Made by a program: the position numbers and the translations under genes. This document shows, piece after piece, positions 26,164 to 35,087 of a stretch of DNA of 64,000 bases (positions within the stretch are counted from its first letter, which is position 1; every line of letters begins with the position of its first letter). The stretch is from Parapedobacter sp051400755 (lineage in GTDB: Bacteria; Bacteroidota; Bacteroidia; Sphingobacteriales; Sphingobacteriaceae), in NCBI RefSeq assembly GCF_051400755.1, contig NZ_JBLFFL010000001.1:310001-374000 (forward strand), in the 5' to 3' direction. The notes under the pieces are model-generated. The model was not told where the DNA came from. It was given only the letters and a program-made list of their open reading frames with translations, and ran no database searches.

Positions 26164-26787
26164 ATGGGAAGAAAGAGCTTAAAAGAAAGCCGACAGTTGG
26201 AAATCGTAAAGGTATTCTACAAAGTAGCTAAGAAAGAGGGTCTCGAGAATACCTCTATCGCCAAGATCGCCAAGGTGATGGATATCAACCCCAGCCTCGT
26301 CATCCACTATTTCCAAACCAAGGAAGAGCTCACCTATGCGTTGATCGACTATATTTTAGATAAGTACCTGCTGATATACAAGGTAAGCAAGGATAGCCAG
26401 GTGCCGCTCCGGGAGGCGCTGGTCACCGTTATCGACGATCTGTTTTCAAAGAAATGGAACAAGCTGTTTGACGACGGGTTGTTTTACAGCTGCTATGCGT
26501 TGACTTTCCGGGAGCGGAAGGCAAAAACCATGTATAAAAGTCTATCGGATTCACTAAGGGAGCGGCTGGCCTCGCTCATCCAGCGATGCAAACAAGCTAA
26601 ACTGATCACGGTCAGCGATCCGCGCCGTACAGCCGACCTGATCTTTGCGCTGGTAGACGGGGCTTACTTCTACCTCAGCCTGGCCGGTGACGCAAAGGCG
26701 TTTGATCTGAAGATTGCCGATTATAAGACGGAAGCTTACCGGCTACTGGGCATCCGTGATGTTGCGCTTTTTGCGCAGGCCACGTAA
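26164..26787 (+). CDS. TetR/AcrR-family transcriptional regulator
   Basis: A 207-residue one-component regulator. The N-terminal DNA-binding domain covers about residues 8-58, with the helix-turn-helix at about 25-46 (NTSIAKIAKVMDINPSLVIHYF) and the family sequel QTKEELTYALIDYIL. The rest is a helical ligand-binding domain ending in a region (LIFALVDGAYFYLSL) common in BetI-like members. It is divergent from the susC operon with a 14-bp palindrome between, so it probably represses that operon and itself until a ligand binds. Its last 45 bases overlap the 3' end of the convergent small membrane-protein gene. Confidence 0.92.
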   Translation: MGRKSLKESRQLEIVKVFYKVAKKEGLENTSIAKIAKVMDINPSLVIHYFQTKEELTYALIDYILDKYLLIYKVSKDSQVPLREALVTVIDDLFSKKWNKLFDDGLFYSCYALTFRERKAKTMYKSLSDSLRERLASLIQRCKQAKLITVSDPRRTADLIFALVDGAYFYLSLAGDAKAFDLKIADYKTEAYRLLGIRDVALFAQAT

Positions 26788-27027
26788 TTTCTTGGCATAT
26801 CGGAATATCCCGAATACCGCAATCAGCACCCACACGATGTTAGCGGCGATATTGGGACCATCGTTGAAATAGATCGCACTGATGACCAACCCCAAGCCAC
26901 CGATGGCATTCAGCACTTGGTAAAGTGCGCCATCGAAGCGGATCATCCGGGTATTCAGCAGCAAATAGGCTACGGTACAGAAAATAAATCCCAGCCATCC
27001 GATCGCCGTAATCGCTGATGCCGCCAT
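26743..27027 (-). CDS. small membrane protein, CBU_0592 family
   Basis: A 94-residue integral membrane protein with three predicted membrane helices (about residues 5-26, 33-54 and 56-76) and a basic C-terminus (RKKRNITDAQ). It resembles the CBU_0592-like family of unknown function, which shares GWLGFIFCTVAYLLLNTRM and YQVLNAIGGLGLVISAIYF type sequence. It begins four bases after the yceI-like stop, so the two are co-transcribed. Its 3' end overlaps the tetR coding sequence by 45 bases on the opposite strand. Confidence 0.75.
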   Translation of the reverse strand: MAASAITAIGWLGFIFCTVAYLLLNTRMIRFDGALYQVLNAIGGLGLVISAIYFNDGPNIAANIVWVLIAVFGIFRYAKKLRGLRKKRNITDAQ

Positions 27028-27031
27028 CGCT

Positions 27032-27631
27032 TTACTTAGCCGCCACGATTTCGATCGCTAACAGGAACTCATCCGAGATCGCCCGGTCGCCGAGGTCGCT
27101 GAAGAAATTTCCCGAGCGGTACTTGATATCGAACTTTGTGCGATCGATCTTAATGCCCGTGGCCGTAGCGTGCACCCCACTAGCCGATTGATGCACCACT
27201 GCTGGAAATGTGATCGATTTGGTAATGCCTTTGATGGTCAAATCGCCCGTAATCGTCGCATCACTACCCGAGCCGCCAACTTTGGTGATCTTAAAGGTGG
27301 CTTCGGGAAACTTGGGCGCATCAAAAAAGTCTTCACTTTTCAGGTGGTCGGCCAGCTTGGTGGCGCGACCGCCCTCCAAATCCGTCACGGCGATACTGTT
27401 GATGGCCGCCGTAAAACTACCTCCGGTGAGCGTACCGCCGACAGCGGCCAACTCACCTTTGCTGATGTTGATGGTTCCGGTGTGCTTGCCACCAGCTACA
27501 TTCTGCCCGGTCCAACTAATCCTGGATTTGCTGGTATCGACCTTGAAAACATCGGCCGCAGAGGGACTAAACGCGTAAAGCGCAAAAATGGCAGCAATGG
27601 CCAATACTGATGAGGTGACGGTCTTTTTCAT
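27032..27631 (-). CDS. exported YceI-family lipid-binding protein
   Basis: A 199-residue periplasmic protein of the YceI family, a lipocalin-like barrel that binds isoprenoid-type lipids. A signal peptide (about residues 1-25) precedes the barrel, which opens with FKVDTSKSRISWTGQNVAGGKHTG and contains LKSEDFFDAPKFPEATFKIT, a strong family pattern, and GDLTIKGITKSITFP. The gene has a good promoter at 27651-27682 and leads a two-gene transcript with the small membrane protein. Physiological ligand unknown. Confidence 0.92.
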   Translation of the reverse strand: MKKTVTSSVLAIAAIFALYAFSPSAADVFKVDTSKSRISWTGQNVAGGKHTGTINISKGELAAVGGTLTGGSFTAAINSIAVTDLEGGRATKLADHLKSEDFFDAPKFPEATFKITKVGGSGSDATITGDLTIKGITKSITFPAVVHQSASGVHATATGIKIDRTKFDIKYRSGNFFSDLGDRAISDEFLLAIEIVAAK

Positions 27632-27650
27632 AACTTCTATTTTGTTGCTT

Positions 27651-27682
27651 CAAACTTAGATAAAGTTGCTTCGAAATGCAAA
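27651..27682 (-). promoter_or_regulatory. promoter of the YceI gene
   Basis: On the minus strand TTTG (27679-27682), a 20-base spacer and TAAGTTTG (27651-27658) match the Bacteroidota consensus. The predicted leader is about 12 bases. This is one of the best promoters in the window. Confidence 0.65.
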
Positions 27683-27810
27683 CTTTAATCACATGAGATA
27701 AAAAAGCAACGTTATTCGCTGCAGTCTGCTTCCATAGGTGCTCATGAATGCTACGCATTTATCGATCTCTCCTCTGCCATTGAGAGACAACTTTTATAGA
27801 GGAAATATAG

Positions 27811-29283
27811 CTAACGGTTCGCTTGATCGCGTGCGTTGACCTGTATTTTTTTATTGGGCGAAAAACTACCCATATCCGCTAATTCAGCCTTCATCAGGAA
27901 GACATTGTACGGCATCCACATGGACATCAGGAAGTACAGGTGATCGCCGGTCGCAGATAATGGATGGAAGTAAGAGCCATACAGTTGAGGATAATCCTCA
28001 CCCGATGCCAATTCATCAGGTTCGCTCCACGGCCCGGTAATATCCGCAGCCGTGCGCATGGTTATTTGATACCGGTCGGCATTGAAATAGGCGATTATCC
28101 ATTTTTCATGCGTATCGTTATAGATGAAAGACAGCTCACCCACCTTATCGGCTATTAAGACGGTAGCCTTACGTTCATCACCTCTTACCCATTGATCGGC
28201 TGTGCTGTTCCAGTATTCATAATTACTCCGATTTTCGATATCGGACTCCCTGAAACGGGCCAGGTATGCAGGGCTATCCCGCCCGGGCTGCGTACCCATC
28301 ATATATACATAACCATCTTTCTTGAAATAACCACCCTGCCCGAAATTACTGGCTGACGAGAATACCACATCCTCACATCTCGTCCAAGTCTGGCCGTTAT
28401 CAACCGATTTGTACATCCCCGAATAGTTAGTCACCCATCCTGTCCATGATTTGATGTTAAAGTAATGCACATAATCCGCCCCATTGGCGCGGATAGCTGC
28501 CGTAGGAATGGATGTCCAGTCGCCGTTGCCCGACTGGTCTTTCGCGCCGTAGACAATTTCGCGGGCATTTCCGCTGTTATCGGTAGCCATACCGCTCAGG
28601 GATAGTCCGTCTTCCAGCTGCTCATCCGCTGAAAATGCCAACACATTGCTGCGCCAGCTACCGCCATTAGGTCCCGGATTCGCCGGATTGGGCACAAAAT
28701 CGAGTCCGTATGTGTCGCCGAAAAAAACACCATACTTCCCATGTTCCATTTCCCATATCACACCAAGGTCAGTTCCGCCCACATTCCATGCCGTTGCCGT
28801 ATTGTTCGGACTCGGAAAAGATTCGCCTGCCATTGCTCTTCCGGTCACTCGGGCTATACGGCTGACATTTCGGATAAAAAACCCCCAACGGTTGTCGACA
28901 CTCAAGGAAAGGTCTTTCGACTCCTTTCCATCATGGTAATGAGCGGTCAGCACTAACTTGAAAGACTCGGGATCCGATGATTGAATCGTATAGGTAAACA
29001 CATAGGGTGATGAAAGTTCCTGCCGGTTTATGTTGACCGAATAATGATCTGCTCCGCTTTTCTTGACCGCTATGTAAGCGATGGCATCAAGATCATGGAA
29101 ACGTAAAACGGCAGATACCGCCTTGGTATCCTTGTCCGGAATAAGGTTTGTTTCCGACGATATGATCTCATCTGCCGGAATATAACCCTTATTGTTGCCA
29201 TCGTCGCTGCACGACGTTAACAGGCCCAGATAACAACCAAAAGCTATCAATACGCTATAATTTTCAATGTATCCCAAATTCAT
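27811..29283 (-). CDS. DUF4185-domain lipoprotein, putative glycan-active protein
   Basis: A 490-residue lipoprotein (Cys25 in LLTSC). Residues about 40-150 look like an Ig-like beta domain. The rest resembles DUF4185, a propeller-like domain related in appearance to sialidase/GH43-type enzymes: GESFPSPNNTATAWNVGGTDLG, EMEHGKYGVFFGDTYG, and GYVYMMGTQPGRDSPAYLARF. Catalytic residues have not been established for this family, so the enzyme activity is an inference. It overlaps the small lipoprotein gene by four bases and is the last gene of a SusCD operon, so it probably acts on the glycan that this pair imports. A few lines counted by hand suggest lower G+C than the housekeeping genes. Confidence 0.8.
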   Translation of the reverse strand: MNLGYIENYSVLIAFGCYLGLLTSCSDDGNNKGYIPADEIISSETNLIPDKDTKAVSAVLRFHDLDAIAYIAVKKSGADHYSVNINRQELSSPYVFTYTIQSSDPESFKLVLTAHYHDGKESKDLSLSVDNRWGFFIRNVSRIARVTGRAMAGESFPSPNNTATAWNVGGTDLGVIWEMEHGKYGVFFGDTYGLDFVPNPANPGPNGGSWRSNVLAFSADEQLEDGLSLSGMATDNSGNAREIVYGAKDQSGNGDWTSIPTAAIRANGADYVHYFNIKSWTGWVTNYSGMYKSVDNGQTWTRCEDVVFSSASNFGQGGYFKKDGYVYMMGTQPGRDSPAYLARFRESDIENRSNYEYWNSTADQWVRGDERKATVLIADKVGELSFIYNDTHEKWIIAYFNADRYQITMRTAADITGPWSEPDELASGEDYPQLYGSYFHPLSATGDHLYFLMSMWMPYNVFLMKAELADMGSFSPNKKIQVNARDQANR

Positions 29284-29690
29284 TCGATCTCCAAAATCTG
29301 ACCTTGCGAATAGACCCTATCCGGCTTACCTGTTTCCCTTGCCTCGTCCGTCAGGTATCCCGCTAGCTTTACTACAAATCTATACGTTTTACTGGGATCG
29401 ATTGCAATATCGCGAGACGTACCTTCAGCCCCCACAATGATGATTTCCCTGTAAATATCATTCTCTACTTTTTGTATGCTTATCTCCAACGGTCTCCTAA
29501 ATGCAGGAGATATATCAGCGGGTATTTCCCACGTCAATTGCACGATGTCTCCCTCCTTGGTGTAATTTAAATTTTCGACGACGGGCAACGCGTGGTCAAA
29601 ATCCTTATGATCGATAATGCCCCTATCGTAACAACCTGTAAACAAGGCAGCGGTGACTGCTATAAATAGCACATGAACTAAATTTTTCAT
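29280..29690 (-). CDS. small SusCD-associated lipoprotein, DUF4945-like
   Basis: A 136-residue lipoprotein (lipobox FTGC, Cys20). After the lipobox comes YDRGIIDHKDFDHALPVVENL and then a fibronectin-III-like beta sandwich (VQLTWEIPADISPAF ... TYRFVVKLAGYL). The start and layout resemble DUF4945 lipoproteins seen next to SusD genes in Bacteroides, but I give that name from memory and with caution. It lies between susD and the DUF4185 gene and overlaps the latter by four bases. A surface glycan-binding or spacer role would suit the position; no function is proven. Confidence 0.65.
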   Translation of the reverse strand: MKNLVHVLFIAVTAALFTGCYDRGIIDHKDFDHALPVVENLNYTKEGDIVQLTWEIPADISPAFRRPLEISIQKVENDIYREIIIVGAEGTSRDIAIDPSKTYRFVVKLAGYLTDEARETGKPDRVYSQGQILEIE

Positions 29691-29794
29691 CTGTATATAA
29701 TTTGTTTTTTAACGGTGATGAAGCTATCAGATTTATTCATTCCCCCTGTGTGATCGAATAAATCATGATGGTTTCATAACCTATAATTTTACGA
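29691..29794. other. intergenic gap between susD and the small lipoprotein gene
   Basis: An AT-rich 104-base gap within the operon. No hairpin or promoter of the consensus type was found in it. Confidence 0.35.
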
Positions 29795-31549
29795 TTAATA
29801 CCCCGGATTTTGTGTGTAATTCCCTTTTGCCCAGTTGATTTGGGCTTGTGGTATTGGGAAATATTCGTCGCGCCCAGCAGTAAAGCGTGCGATATCCATC
29901 CATGAAAACCTGGTTTTTTCAACGGCAAAATAGTCGTTCATGGTTTTCTCCAAAATGCCCCACCGCTGCAGGTCAAAGAAACGACGCCCTTCACCGGCCA
30001 TCTCCAGCCGATTTTCCCATTGCAATGCTTTCCACGCGAACGCTTTATCCCACGTACAGTTTACCCCCGGCTGGTATGGTTCGATGTGATAATTCAATAT
30101 AGGCGATCCGTCTTTTTTCAGCAAACGGGCCGTGCTATTTGCTGCACGCTGACGAACCTTATTGATCAACCCAAGAGATTCGTCCACCCGATCCAGTTGG
30201 ATCAGCACTTCCGCTTTCCACAATAATACCTCATCGTACCGGATCATCCGTTTATTCATCGAATTGAACTGCCATCCGTCATATAATAAACAGTTACAAT
30301 CCGGAGGCACCAATTCTTTGATGGATTTCAGGTAACCGTATTCCTCACCGTTCCGGATTCCGGCGGTTTCAAATAATAAGTCGGGGTCATATTTCCAGGG
30401 TTGTCCGGGGGCGACCGCCGTGTGGCTGAAACGCGGATCGAATGTATTCTGACCAAAAAACACCTCATCTCCATCTGCATAGCTGCCATTATTGTAGGTA
30501 TCAAACAGCGGTAATCCGTCAGGTCCGGTTTTGAAGGCGTTTGCCATCGAATAGCTGATTTGATGAAATCCGCAGCATTGGAACCCGCCCCACTGAAACG
30601 GATGGTTCAGTCCCTCACTTCTGTTTATTTTACCACCTGTAGAACTACCATCGTCAATGGAATACTGTATTTCCCAAATCGATTCTTTCGTATTGTTATC
30701 AAAAGCGATATCAAAGTTCTCCGCGAAATCAGCTTGCAGACCAACCTTTGCGCCTTCCTGATCGGTCAGCTTATTCAGGTAAGTCAAGGCTTCATCCAAC
30801 CGCTCTTTGTTGATGTTCACCACAGCATGCCGGTCATCCTGCTCGTACGCCATAAACATCAGTGTCCTCGCCACCATAGCTGTCGCAGCGTTCTTGTCTA
30901 TCCTTCCTTTCTCTGGCTGGATTGCGGGCAAAAGCTCTTCCGCTTTTTTGAAGTCAGCCAGAATCCGCTCCCACAAATATTGATCATTGGGTTGATCCCT
31001 GTCTCTGTTGGGGACCGCTTCAAATTCCACTGAAGTACCCACCACATTTTCGTCGATGTAGGGGATGTATTTGAAAAATTGTTTCAGCCTGAAATGGGTA
31101 AATGTCCGGATAAATGTCACCTCACCAAGCCGGGCATTTTTTTGCGGAAAATCTTCTTCCGTAATATTTTGCAGCTTTTGTATCGCGGTATTGCACCGCT
31201 GTATGACCTGATAAGACACATACCAAGGAAAATCGAGCGGCCAGCCGTTTGGCGTTACACCGACGAATGTCTCCATAAAATGCCAGCCATCACCGTCCCA
31301 CGTTCCACCGCCGCCCTTGTAGGAATCGTCAGAACGCAATGAACCGGTCCACCAAGGAGAGAAAGGAGAATCCCAGGAGGGAATATCCGTCATCCGGGCA
31401 TAAGCCGCAGTCACAAAACCTTCCATGTCGCTCGGTTTTGTCAGTAATGATTCGTCCAATACCTGTTTCGGTGGCACATTCAGCGAATCGGCACAGCTAG
31501 TCGCGGTCAATACGACAGCAGAAATTATGATGAATTTAAGCTTTTTCAT
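29795..31549 (-). CDS. SusD/RagB-family outer-membrane lipoprotein
   Basis: A 584-residue surface nutrient-binding lipoprotein. I start it at the ATG at 31549 (MKKLKFIIIS), lipobox TATSC, Cys19; a longer frame would run into the susC stop. SusD marks are LNVPPKQVLDESLLTKPSDMEG, VTFIRTFTHFRLKQFFKYIPYI, IRYDEVLLWKAEVLIQL and MAGEGRRFFDLQRWG, with the C-terminus NWAKGNYTQNPGY. It is the second gene of the DUF4185 operon. The composition is lower in G+C than neighbours such as cysS. Confidence 0.95.
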   Translation of the reverse strand: MKKLKFIIISAVVLTATSCADSLNVPPKQVLDESLLTKPSDMEGFVTAAYARMTDIPSWDSPFSPWWTGSLRSDDSYKGGGGTWDGDGWHFMETFVGVTPNGWPLDFPWYVSYQVIQRCNTAIQKLQNITEEDFPQKNARLGEVTFIRTFTHFRLKQFFKYIPYIDENVVGTSVEFEAVPNRDRDQPNDQYLWERILADFKKAEELLPAIQPEKGRIDKNAATAMVARTLMFMAYEQDDRHAVVNINKERLDEALTYLNKLTDQEGAKVGLQADFAENFDIAFDNNTKESIWEIQYSIDDGSSTGGKINRSEGLNHPFQWGGFQCCGFHQISYSMANAFKTGPDGLPLFDTYNNGSYADGDEVFFGQNTFDPRFSHTAVAPGQPWKYDPDLLFETAGIRNGEEYGYLKSIKELVPPDCNCLLYDGWQFNSMNKRMIRYDEVLLWKAEVLIQLDRVDESLGLINKVRQRAANSTARLLKKDGSPILNYHIEPYQPGVNCTWDKAFAWKALQWENRLEMAGEGRRFFDLQRWGILEKTMNDYFAVEKTRFSWMDIARFTAGRDEYFPIPQAQINWAKGNYTQNPGY

Positions 31550-31559
31550 AACAAAAAAT

Positions 31560-34500
31560 TTAGAAAGTGACGTTAAGTCCAAGGGTGAAAAAAAACGGGG
31601 TCAAATAACCGTAGCCTGGCATCTCCGGATCGAAACTGGTAAACCGATCCGCACCCCACCATTTTTTGAGCGTAAATACATTACGCGCCGAAGCATATAG
31701 CCTTAAATGCTGCATCATCATCTTATTTGACGCTGCACTCGGAAGGGTGTAACCCAGCTCGATGTTCCGCAATTTCAGGTATGATCCATCCTGTACAAAA
31801 TAACTGGAAAAACGATGTTCTGCATTCTGCGTCGAATTGGATATGGCGGGAATGTCCGAATCCGGATGGTCAAACGACCAGGCATCTAGCATCCGGGTAG
31901 CATGGTTTTTATGTGACGGCACGGTGATGTTCCACAAGTCGGATTCGCGCTTCCAACCGTTGTCTACTTTATTGCCAAAAACACCCTGGAAAAACACATT
32001 CATATCAAAATTGCGATAACTGAGGTCAAAGGTAACTCCACCAAAGAAATCCGGATCTGTGATTCCGATATAGGTCCGATCATGGAGTTCTTGCACTACA
32101 CCATTGCCATCCAGGTCCTTGTAACGAATCCGGCCGATGGCTTTTCCGGGTTGTTCAGCGTGGTTGTCGACCTCCTCCTGTGTTTTAAAAATACCATCCG
32201 CCACCAAACCGTACAGGATATTAGGTGTCCTGCCCAAGACAAGATCATGGACGCCATCACCCGGATATTTGTTGATGACATTCTCGGGGAGGCTCACCAG
32301 CTTGGTTTTGTACGTACCTATATTGGCCGAAATGGCGTATTGAAAAGCATGCTTCGGGTCATTGCGATAGCCGATTTCAAATTCGATCCCGCGGTTATTC
32401 ATATCCGCACCATTGATCCATGGTTCACCTCCTTCTCCCATGGCTGCGATGTAAGGTGTCTGCACCAAAACATCCCTTGTTTGTTTGAAATAATAGCCTA
32501 ATGACCCGCTTATCCGATTATTCAGGAAACCGAAATCAACGGCTAGGTCCGTTTGTGTGGTCGTTTCCCATTTCAGATCTGGATTGCCCAACCACGTCCT
32601 TCGATAACCCGAATACAGCGGTCCTGTTTCATTTCCTTCTATCGCATACGATGTTCCGAAATAATCGGTTGCAAACGGCGTGGACGTATAGCCACGGGGC
32701 AGTCCCTGTACACTCCCGTTTGCACCCCAACCGGCACGTATTTTAAGATCCGATATCACCTCATGGCCCTGCATAAAAGCTTCGTTGCTGATCCGCCAGC
32801 CAGCCGAAAATGCCGGAAATATGGCATATCGGTTATTGGCACCAAAGAGGGATGAACCGTCACGGCGCAAGGTAGCAGAGAACAGATATTTGTCGTTATA
32901 AACATAGTTAGCTTTACCGAACAAGGAGAAATAGACATACTCATCCGCCGAGCTGCCAAGCGAATACTTCGTGCCTGTCGTCACGCCGATATGGGCAAAA
33001 TCCCGATCCTCCAGATAAATGCCTTCCCTCCTTGCCGAAAACCCTTCTTGCACAAATCGGGTGTATTCAACCCCCGCCACGGCATCCAGGCTATGCTTCT
33101 CCGTATTCATATTATAAGACAATGTATTGGTCCACACATAGCTCAACGGATGAGATTGACTGCTTCCTACATAATTTTCTCCATCACTATTTCGACCTCC
33201 GGTCTCAGACCAAAGTTTGTCTACCGTTCGGTTGTAGGCATTTCCATAATCAACCCCGAATTGCGTACGGGCCGATATGCCCTTCCAGATGTCAAGGTCC
33301 AGAAAGACATTTCCGATTATTTTGACATAATTACTGATATTGTCCTTGTTGTCTGTCAGTACCCGCACCGGATTCGTGAAATCGTCAAATCCGGCGGCTC
33401 CGGCCCATCCTCCGTTTATGTCGTACACAGGGACTGCCGGCGGATTGATCAACGCCCAACGCAGTTCGTTGGCATCCCGGTATTGCAAATACGATACCGC
33501 CAGATTCTCGCCTATTTTTAACCGGTCACTGATCAGGCTGTACTCGGTATTGGTACGTATCGAATATTGCCTGAAGAACGTGTGGATCTGCGTACCCTCA
33601 TTATCATAGTAGCCCAGGGAAAACAAACTTCTTGATCGATCCGTTCCGCTGGAAATCGTCAATTGATGGTTGGTCATCATTGCGGGTTGGAGAATCTCCC
33701 CCAGCCAGTCCGTATCCGAGCCCCTGACGGTTTGCTCGGGATTAAGCCATTCCGCAGGTCTCACCGCATCCAATACCGCTCTTCCATTCTCATCCCTATG
33801 CCACGTGAAATCGTAGGTGCCAGGCAGCGACATGGGCATGCCATACACTTCTTCATCGTACGCATATGCCCGAAAAGTGGCAACTCCATATTGTTCGGCG
33901 TTCATCAATGTCGGCTTATCAATTACCGTACTTAACGCCACACTGCCATTGTATTCAACTTTGGTTTGGCCGACGTTTCCCTTTTTCGTTTGAATCAGAA
34001 TCACGCCTCCGGAAGCCCGGGCACCGTATATACTGGCGGAAGCAGCGTCTTTCAATACCTGGATGGATTCAATATCACCGGCGTTTATATCACGGAGATT
34101 CAGATTCTGGGTAGGCATCCCGTCCAACACGATCAGCGGTGTAACGCCGCCCGACAGCGATGAAAGTCCCCTGATCTGCACATTTACACCTTCCGCAGGA
34201 TTACCGCCATTCGTGGTAATGTGCACCCCGGCGAGCTTTCCCTGGAGGGATTTCATGGCATTTGCTGAAGGATTTTTAGCAATATCGTCTGCTGACGCGA
34301 TCGCGATCGAACCCGTAAGATCAGCTTTCCGCTGGGTCATATACCCGACGTATACTTCCGAAAGCATGGTCTCCTCGCCTTCCATCACCACATCGATTAC
34401 CGTTAACCCTTTTACCGGACGTTCCACCGTTTTTTTACCGGTGTAAGAAAAGACGAGTATGGCTTCTTCTGAAGCAATGGTTACTTCATATCGCCCTGCG

Positions 34501-34700
34501 GTATTGGTAACCGTACCTACCGCAGATCCTTTGACCTGAACACTGGCGCCTACCAGTGGTTCATTCGTACCTGCTTCTGAGACTATTCCCCGCACTATTT
34601 TGTCCTGTCGTATCGCATCGGGACTATTGGTAGCATGGGCATGAACAGCGGGACCTAAAAGCAAGCAGCCCAACATGATTTTGTTCATAGCTTTTTTCAT
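31560..34700 (-). CDS. SusC/RagA-family TonB-linked outer-membrane transporter
   Basis: A 1046-residue TonB-dependent transporter with signal peptide (MKKAMNKIML...VHAHA). The carboxypeptidase-regulatory-like domain is IVRGIVSEAGTNEPLVGASV, then MLSEVYVGYMTQRKADLTGSI, where the usual EVVVVGYG is changed to EVYVGYM. The plug motif VLKDAASASIYGARASGGVI and the barrel follow, ending in GLNVTF. No STN domain is seen, so no ECF signalling is expected. The start codon is preceded directly by two tandem copies of a 9-bp unit. First gene of the SusCD/DUF4185 operon; no regulator lies next to it. Confidence 0.96.
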   Translation of the reverse strand: MKKAMNKIMLGCLLLGPAVHAHATNSPDAIRQDKIVRGIVSEAGTNEPLVGASVQVKGSAVGTVTNTAGRYEVTIASEEAILVFSYTGKKTVERPVKGLTVIDVVMEGEETMLSEVYVGYMTQRKADLTGSIAIASADDIAKNPSANAMKSLQGKLAGVHITTNGGNPAEGVNVQIRGLSSLSGGVTPLIVLDGMPTQNLNLRDINAGDIESIQVLKDAASASIYGARASGGVILIQTKKGNVGQTKVEYNGSVALSTVIDKPTLMNAEQYGVATFRAYAYDEEVYGMPMSLPGTYDFTWHRDENGRAVLDAVRPAEWLNPEQTVRGSDTDWLGEILQPAMMTNHQLTISSGTDRSRSLFSLGYYDNEGTQIHTFFRQYSIRTNTEYSLISDRLKIGENLAVSYLQYRDANELRWALINPPAVPVYDINGGWAGAAGFDDFTNPVRVLTDNKDNISNYVKIIGNVFLDLDIWKGISARTQFGVDYGNAYNRTVDKLWSETGGRNSDGENYVGSSQSHPLSYVWTNTLSYNMNTEKHSLDAVAGVEYTRFVQEGFSARREGIYLEDRDFAHIGVTTGTKYSLGSSADEYVYFSLFGKANYVYNDKYLFSATLRRDGSSLFGANNRYAIFPAFSAGWRISNEAFMQGHEVISDLKIRAGWGANGSVQGLPRGYTSTPFATDYFGTSYAIEGNETGPLYSGYRRTWLGNPDLKWETTTQTDLAVDFGFLNNRISGSLGYYFKQTRDVLVQTPYIAAMGEGGEPWINGADMNNRGIEFEIGYRNDPKHAFQYAISANIGTYKTKLVSLPENVINKYPGDGVHDLVLGRTPNILYGLVADGIFKTQEEVDNHAEQPGKAIGRIRYKDLDGNGVVQELHDRTYIGITDPDFFGGVTFDLSYRNFDMNVFFQGVFGNKVDNGWKRESDLWNITVPSHKNHATRMLDAWSFDHPDSDIPAISNSTQNAEHRFSSYFVQDGSYLKLRNIELGYTLPSAASNKMMMQHLRLYASARNVFTLKKWWGADRFTSFDPEMPGYGYLTPFFFTLGLNVTF

Positions 34701-34702
34701 AA

Positions 34703-34720
34703 TGGTATAATTGGTATAAT
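34703..34720 (-). repeat. 9-bp tandem repeat directly upstream of susC start
   Basis: TGGTATAAT occurs twice in tandem at 34703-34711 and 34712-34720, followed by a partial third copy (TGGTGAAT). It lies in the leader of the susC gene that starts at 34700, in the ribosome-binding zone. Confidence 0.7.
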
Positions 34721-35047
34721 TGGTGAATGCGCCTTACATTTTCGTCCACCGTTTGAAATGGCCTGATCATCAACTCTTGCGTCTGTGTGAAACCTAGGTT
34801 ACAAGCGTATAAATCCGCTTCATTTATTAACACAGTACGTTGTTGACTTAATTTCTAGGTTCAATATCACCCGGCGATCGGGATTATAACTGTTGGTTAG
34901 CGTTAGTTTTCTTTTAGCTAAAATCGGATGTTTTTCGGCAGTTTCACACCTATCCCTTAACCAATACTGACTTTATTTTATCATTGTTGATCCGGGTCAA
35001 TCGGGCAGTAGGTTTTCGCCAGCTGCCCGCATTTCCCAATAAAATCG

Positions 35048-35055
35048 TATCTTTG
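35048..35055 (+). promoter_or_regulatory. putative -7 promoter element of the antiporter operon
   Basis: TATCTTTG, exact TAnnTTTG, 32 bases upstream of the ATG at 35088. No TTG was found at the usual spacing. A purine-rich AAGGGGAGA follows shortly before the start codon and is a strong ribosome-binding site. Confidence 0.5.
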
Positions 35056-35087
35056 GTCGACTTTTAAACTACTAAGGGGAGACAATC

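Larger units (their letters stand above)
34701..35087. other. 387-base divergent intergenic region, susC / KhtT-like
   Basis: This region should hold the promoters of the leftward susC operon and of the rightward antiporter operon. It contains the 9-bp tandem repeat, a palindrome AACCTAGGTT at 34791-34800, a second CTAGGTT about 60 bases further on, and the rightward -7 box at 35048-35055. No small ORF or RNA gene was recognised. Confidence 0.45.

Noticed and set aside
34791..34800. AACCTAGGTT palindrome and nearby CTAGGTT as an operator
   Set aside because: Short, and only a partial second copy; no regulator gene adjoins, so it is kept as a note only.
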